Assembly (NCBI GenBank): GCA_937969485.1
Contig: CALBVQ010000114.1
Span: forward strand, 1 to 9,192
Direction: 5' to 3'
DNA: 9,192 nt
DNA from: an uncultured Saprospiraceae bacterium
GTDB lineage: Bacteria > Bacteroidota > Bacteroidia > Chitinophagales > Saprospiraceae
The position numbers and the translations under genes were made by a program. The notes below the pieces were generated by a model. The model did no database searches. It worked only from the letters and a program-made list of their open reading frames with translations, and was not told where the DNA came from. How positions within the stretch are numbered: position 1 is the first letter of the stretch; the number at the start of each line of letters is the position of its first letter. Positions 5,942 to 9,192 of the stretch are shown one piece after another.

Positions 5942-7843
5942 CTAATCGCCCCCATCGCCATACGACTTGCTTTTTATGGCATTTTCATACGCCGGTAATC
6001 CTCCCACAATCGGCAAAGTAATACGAGTTAAATTAGGATCAATCGTTAATTTAGTTCCTTTATCAGGGTGAATTGTGAACTCCTTGTCGCTTGAAAAAAT
6101 CAATAGGCCTATTTGCTGACCGGCAGGAATTACTTGATCATCAGGCATTAAGTCGAAAGAGACTTGATAGAACTCGCCAGGAACAAGAGGTTCTCCGTTA
6201 GTTAATGAACTGTGATTCTGAGGATCTGCCCAACCGCGAGTAATGATATTGTCATAAATTTCAACTTTCTTTCCTTTTTGCCATGGTAAAGAAACCAACC
6301 AAACCGAAAGATTAGCTGCTGGTTTGTCACAAGCAAGGTTAATGGTAATGTTGGTAATACCCGATAATCTCAGGTCCTTTTCTAAAAGTGGGGTCAGATA
6401 AAGTAGTCTATGTTCTTCATGTTTTTCCTCAATCAGCTTTTTAGCTGCTATCGAATAATCATCGATAATGACTTCTTTGTCCTGCTCTTTGGGCATTTTC
6501 ATCGACAGCCGTCCTGTGCTAGAATTGTTTGCTGTGAGATACAGAGTTACCTCCTGCGCATTCTCGTCGGGATAGCTATCGTAGGAAGTAGGCATTTGCT
6601 CTCGCTCTCGAACAATCTGGACAGGCGAATCATTTTCGACCCCGTTTTCAATTCCATGTAGATACTTTGTGAACCACCTATTCATCATGCTTAATGGCGG
6701 TGGACCTCCATGTCCGTCCTGATGATAATAAAGCTGAACAGGAATACCTTTCTCTTTTACTGCCTGATAAAACTTGTAGCTCTGAGATGGCATTACATTC
6801 CAATCGTTAAAGCCATGCGACATCAACATGGGAGCTTTCATGAGATCCACTTTCTTCGTATAATCACGAGTCGCCCAAAACTCATTATAATCTCCCGTTT
6901 CTCTGTCGATATTGTTAGCTAGAAAACTATCTCGAATAACTGAATTACCATAGTCACGTTTTGATTTATCGCCCGTATTTATGATATCGTACAAGACATC
7001 CATATCTTCGCCAAGGAAGCCGCCAGGAGAGCGAACTAGCCCATTGGAACGATAGTAATCGTAAAACGAGGAAACAGGTGCAACGGGAATTATAGCTTCT
7101 AGTCCTTCAACACCAGTAGTTGCAGCTGCTATGCACAAGGTACCATCGTAAGATGTGCCAGTCATACCCACCTTCCCATTACTCCAAAAGGCCTCAACTT
7201 CTTCATTTCCTGTCCGAGTCCTATAGCCTTTGGCACGTCCACACAGCCAGTCGATAACAGCCTTAGGAGCCATTGCCTCATTGTCTCCTCCTACGGTAGG
7301 TGCTCCGTCGGATAAACCGGTGCCAGGAGAGGAAGAATAAACCATGATATAACCCCTAGGAACCCAATTGATATCTGAAAACATTGACAATACTGGTCTT
7401 TTTGCTCTAGTCTTGTGATTTGGGTGTTTGTGTGGTTTGGGCGTTTCTCCGAGTTCATGTTTCACATTCCATAAATGCTTTTTGGGATCACCCCAAATCA
7501 TGCTGGAAATCATTGACCAAATTTTCATTCCATAATATGGACTAGATTCGTATATTACAGGAAGCTTCAGTTCTTGAGAGTCGGTCTGATAAGGCCGGGT
7601 AACAAACACATGCATCCTGTCGAGCTTACCATCATTATCAGAATCAAAAGTGGTTTCAACCCATAGTTCTTCCTTCAACCATTCCGTACTGTAACTAAAT
7701 TCAGGCACAACTTGTGCTTCTCCCTCATTGAATATAGGGCCAGGAACTGAATTGCTATTATAGTCGTCTTGCTGCGCACTAATTTCGAACGCGCTGCCAA
7801 TAAAAAGCATTAGGATTACGGATAGTCTGATACGTTTATTCAT
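5942..7843 (-). CDS. Secreted S15/CocE-NonD family alpha/beta hydrolase (Xaa-Pro dipeptidyl-peptidase-like)
   Basis: A 633-residue serine hydrolase, likely releasing Xaa-Pro dipeptides or cleaving esters outside the cytoplasm. Residues 1-23 are a signal peptide (MNKRIRLSVILMLFIGSAFE then ISA). The early block WVETTFDSDNDGKLDRMHVF (61-80) is typical of the Xaa-Pro peptidase group and includes a calcium-binding-like DxDxDG loop. The catalytic triad is visible: Ser231 in GTSYDG, Asp347 in GFNDW and His378 in GHGGPP. From about 430 to the end is the beta-rich PepX C-terminal domain. No lipobox or T9SS domain is present, so a periplasmic location is likely. Peptidase and esterase members cannot be told apart here. 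The ATG at 7843 opens the signal peptide behind an A-rich leader without Shine-Dalgarno. The GyrI-like gene ends 27 bp upstream, so the two are probably cotranscribed. Confidence 0.9.
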   Translation of the reverse strand: MNKRIRLSVILMLFIGSAFEISAQQDDYNSNSVPGPIFNEGEAQVVPEFSYSTEWLKEELWVETTFDSDNDGKLDRMHVFVTRPYQTDSQELKLPVIYESSPYYGMKIWSMISSMIWGDPKKHLWNVKHELGETPKPHKHPNHKTRAKRPVLSMFSDINWVPRGYIMVYSSSPGTGLSDGAPTVGGDNEAMAPKAVIDWLCGRAKGYRTRTGNEEVEAFWSNGKVGMTGTSYDGTLCIAAATTGVEGLEAIIPVAPVSSFYDYYRSNGLVRSPGGFLGEDMDVLYDIINTGDKSKRDYGNSVIRDSFLANNIDRETGDYNEFWATRDYTKKVDLMKAPMLMSHGFNDWNVMPSQSYKFYQAVKEKGIPVQLYYHQDGHGGPPPLSMMNRWFTKYLHGIENGVENDSPVQIVREREQMPTSYDSYPDENAQEVTLYLTANNSSTGRLSMKMPKEQDKEVIIDDYSIAAKKLIEEKHEEHRLLYLTPLLEKDLRLSGITNITINLACDKPAANLSVWLVSLPWQKGKKVEIYDNIITRGWADPQNHSSLTNGEPLVPGEFYQVSFDLMPDDQVIPAGQQIGLLIFSSDKEFTIHPDKGTKLTIDPNLTRITLPIVGGLPAYENAIKSKSYGDGGD

Positions 7844-7870
7844 TTTTTTGTTCTGTAAGATTCTACAATG

Positions 7871-8353
7871 TTAGCTAGTCGTTTTTTCTTTGATAGGAAT
7901 CCATATTTCTTCTTCAGAACTAGAGTCATTATTCATATACTTCTCACCCAAAACTTCAAAGTGAGGTCTGTCATCTAAGGTATAGGCTGAAGTTGGCAAC
8001 CACTGAGAGTAAATATACTGGAAAATTGAATTATCAGCACTTGATCCTTTGTACTCAAAAACTGCATACAGCCCCTGTGGTAATATAAAAGATTTCATAC
8101 CCACTGGAATATTTTCGAAATCTGGCACTTCAACTGTTGCCCACTTTTCGAACTCAGCCTGTGGATCGAATTGGTTAAAATACGAAGGAGGATAGACTTG
8201 TAGCGAGATTTTTTCATCGGAAGTATTTTGGATTTCTTTTATCCGTGGTGCAAATCCCCCCCACAGTTGTCCTGTCTTATTCTTCAACAAGCTCATTTTA
8301 GTTTTGTGACCAACTAACTTTTTCTCTTGTAACATTTCAATTCTTGGCTTCAT
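7871..8353 (-). CDS. Stand-alone GyrI-like / effector-binding domain protein
   Basis: A 160-residue protein of the GyrI-like small-molecule-binding fold, the same fold as the C-terminal ligand domain of AraC- and MerR-type regulators. Family marks in order are the opening strand PRIEMLQEKKLVGHKTKMSL (3-22), TGQLWGGFAPRI (27-38), LPQGLYAVFEYKG (91-103), QWLPTSAYTLDDRPHFEVLG (117-136) and the closing strand EEEIWIPI (147-154), whose acidic residue usually faces the ligand pocket. It has no DNA-binding domain and no signal peptide, so it is probably a cytosolic ligand-binding protein; some relatives are hydrolases or gyrase inhibitors. It is the first gene of a likely operon with the S15 hydrolase. 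The ligand and the link to the hydrolase are unknown. Confidence 0.82.
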   Translation of the reverse strand: MKPRIEMLQEKKLVGHKTKMSLLKNKTGQLWGGFAPRIKEIQNTSDEKISLQVYPPSYFNQFDPQAEFEKWATVEVPDFENIPVGMKSFILPQGLYAVFEYKGSSADNSIFQYIYSQWLPTSAYTLDDRPHFEVLGEKYMNNDSSSEEEIWIPIKEKTTS

Positions 8354-8401
8354 TTGTGTTTTTTGTCAAGGTTACTTTAACCCGAAATATGCAGTAGGAT
8401 A

Positions 8402-8415
8402 TGTTCCTAAGAACA
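8402..8415. promoter_or_regulatory. Inverted repeat TGTTC-CTAA-GAACA upstream of the GyrI-like gene
   Basis: Perfect 5-bp arms around 4 bp, ending 49 bp from the GyrI-like start codon. Position and symmetry fit a small operator, but the arms are short and no regulator is identified. Confidence 0.25.
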
Positions 8416-8446
8416 ACCTGATAAAAGTAGTAATAGGTCAACATAC

Positions 8447-8462
8447 GTGATTAGCATATCAC
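8447..8462. promoter_or_regulatory. Inverted repeat GTGAT-TAGCAT-ATCAC upstream of the GyrI-like gene
   Basis: Perfect 5-bp arms with a 6-bp centre, about 94 bp upstream of the GyrI-like start. A 16-bp dyad of this shape suits a dimeric regulator such as a TetR or Crp/Fnr protein. It resembles a Crp box in its GTGA/TCAC halves, but these are 8 bp apart rather than 6. Confidence 0.3.
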
Positions 8463-8602
8463 ATAAAACACCAGTACCTTGGCCATGCTTGACTGTTCCG
8501 AGTTACATATTGTTGAACTAATATAGGTAATTGAATATAATTCGCGTAATGGGCTCTAAATCTATCCAGGCCTTATCCTATTGAGTGTGACATTTTATGT
8601 GG

Positions 8603-8614
8603 TGGCTTCCGCCA
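8603..8614. repeat. Interspersed hairpin repeat, copy 9 (opposite orientation, TTCC loop)
   Basis: TGGC (8603-8606), TTCC (8607-8610), GCCA (8611-8614), followed by AAAG as in the other copies. The stem is shortened because GTG replaces TTT on the left side. It ends 66 bp past the stop codon of the TetR-type gene. Confidence 0.7.
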
Positions 8615-8680
8615 AAAGTAGATAAAGTAACAACACCTTTTCACAGCGTGTGAGGAGTGAGATGCAACGTTCGCTGAGGG

Positions 8681-9192
8681 TTACTGCAGCATTTTCTTAA
8701 TATAAAACTTCAGCAGTTTATTCACCTCTTCATAGTTTTCTTCTTTTACTGAAATGTCAGTTAATCTAGGTAGGTGTTCTGCGAAAAATATTTCATTATT
8801 AGCCATTTCAAAGAGATTACTTGCAAATGAATGTGGGTAAGGAAACTCAGAATTTATTTCAAGTATTACATCAGCAACTTTTTGAATAAGAGTTTTGTAG
8901 CTCAGATAGAATCCCTGCTTATTCTCTTCATCAATCTTTTTTGTGTGATAGGACTTAGCCGATTCTGCGATAATGATCCTATGCAAGATTTTTTCATTGA
9001 CAAAGTCCACAGACGGGTTCTCTTTGCTTGCGTGCACAAAATTATCGATAATTATATCCATTTTCCTGCACGGATCAGTAATATTCTTAGTGTTATAATC
9101 AATCAAGTAACCAACCCAATTCCAATACCAGACAACAAGATACAACAGCAAAAAGTGTTTATTTTCAAAGTATCGATACAAAGAGGTCTCAT
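8681..9192 (-). CDS. TetR/AcrR-family transcriptional regulator, N-terminus cut by right edge
   Basis: The frame is open from the window edge to a TAA at 8683-8681, giving about 170 codons. The first complete codons read ETSLYRYFENKHFLLLYLV, the end of the TetR recognition helix and the conserved tyrosine/phenylalanine helix after it. The TTG at 9181-9179 is an internal leucine, not a start. The roughly 45 residues with the rest of the helix-turn-helix lie beyond the window. The rest, including WYWNWVGYLIDYNTKNI, is the all-helical ligand and dimer domain of a Bacteroidota TetR subgroup. The ligand is unknown. A 327-bp gap and a hairpin repeat separate it from the GyrI-like gene, so it is probably its own transcription unit, though its operator could lie in that gap. 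Confidence 0.85.
   Translation of the reverse strand, partial: ETSLYRYFENKHFLLLYLVVWYWNWVGYLIDYNTKNITDPCRKMDIIIDNFVHASKENPSVDFVNEKILHRIIIAESAKSYHTKKIDEENKQGFYLSYKTLIQKVADVILEINSEFPYPHSFASNLFEMANNEIFFAEHLPRLTDISVKEENYEEVNKLLKFYIKKMLQ

Larger units (their letters stand above)
8354..8680. other. 327-bp intergenic region with candidate operators
   Basis: I see no gene on either strand. It separates the TetR-type gene from the GyrI-like/S15 hydrolase pair and should hold the promoter of that pair. Two operator-like inverted repeats (8402-8415 and 8447-8462) lie near the GyrI-like start, and one hairpin repeat (8603-8614) lies near the TetR end. No clear TAnnTTTG box was found. Confidence 0.65.

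Noticed and set aside
9179..9181. TTG start for the TetR-type gene
   Set aside because: The frame continues upstream as ETS before LYRYFENKH, a conserved TetR segment, so the codon is an internal leucine and the gene is cut by the window edge.

Overview
This window looks like chromosomal DNA of an AT-rich member of the Bacteroidota, probably a marine or flavobacterial-type lineage. The evidence is a secreted protein ending in a type IX secretion (T9SS) sorting domain, a Bacteroidota-style Crp/Fnr regulator, a TAnnTTTG-type -7 promoter box, and A-rich leaders without Shine-Dalgarno sites. Every gene I can support lies on the minus strand, so transcription runs right to left.

From the right edge leftward: a TetR-family regulator cut by the window edge (8681-9192); a 327-bp spacer with operator-like inverted repeats; a likely two-gene operon of a stand-alone GyrI-like effector-binding protein (7871-8353) and a secreted S15/CocE-type alpha/beta hydrolase (5942-7843); a 370-bp spacer rich in hairpin repeats; a 1097-residue multidomain secreted protein (2278-5571) with an unrecognised N-terminal half, a SASA-type carbohydrate esterase domain, an SdrD-B-like domain and a T9SS sorting domain; a Crp/Fnr regulator with a GTG start (1451-2026); a membrane acyl-CoA (stearoyl-type) fatty acid desaturase (599-1339, start moved inward); a 526-bp spacer with two repeat families; and the first 24 codons of an unrecognised gene (1-72).

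The genes suggest ordinary accessory and housekeeping work: extracellular degradation of esterified glycans and peptides (SASA protein, S15 hydrolase), membrane-lipid adjustment (desaturase beside a Crp/Fnr regulator), and small-molecule-responsive control (GyrI-like, TetR). I do not see a defence island, prophage, insertion sequence, CRISPR array or RNA gene.

The most unusual content is non-coding. One family of short hairpins, arms TTTTGGC/GCCAAAA around a variable 4-nt loop, recurs nine times and only between genes. A copy lies 9-66 bp past the stop codon of four genes, and none lies in the two short gaps between putatively linked genes. Near 5863-5932 it has grown into an exact 27-bp-period array. 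A second, unrelated array of four perfect 18-bp direct repeats with 22-23 bp period lies at 222-307, upstream of the left-edge gene.
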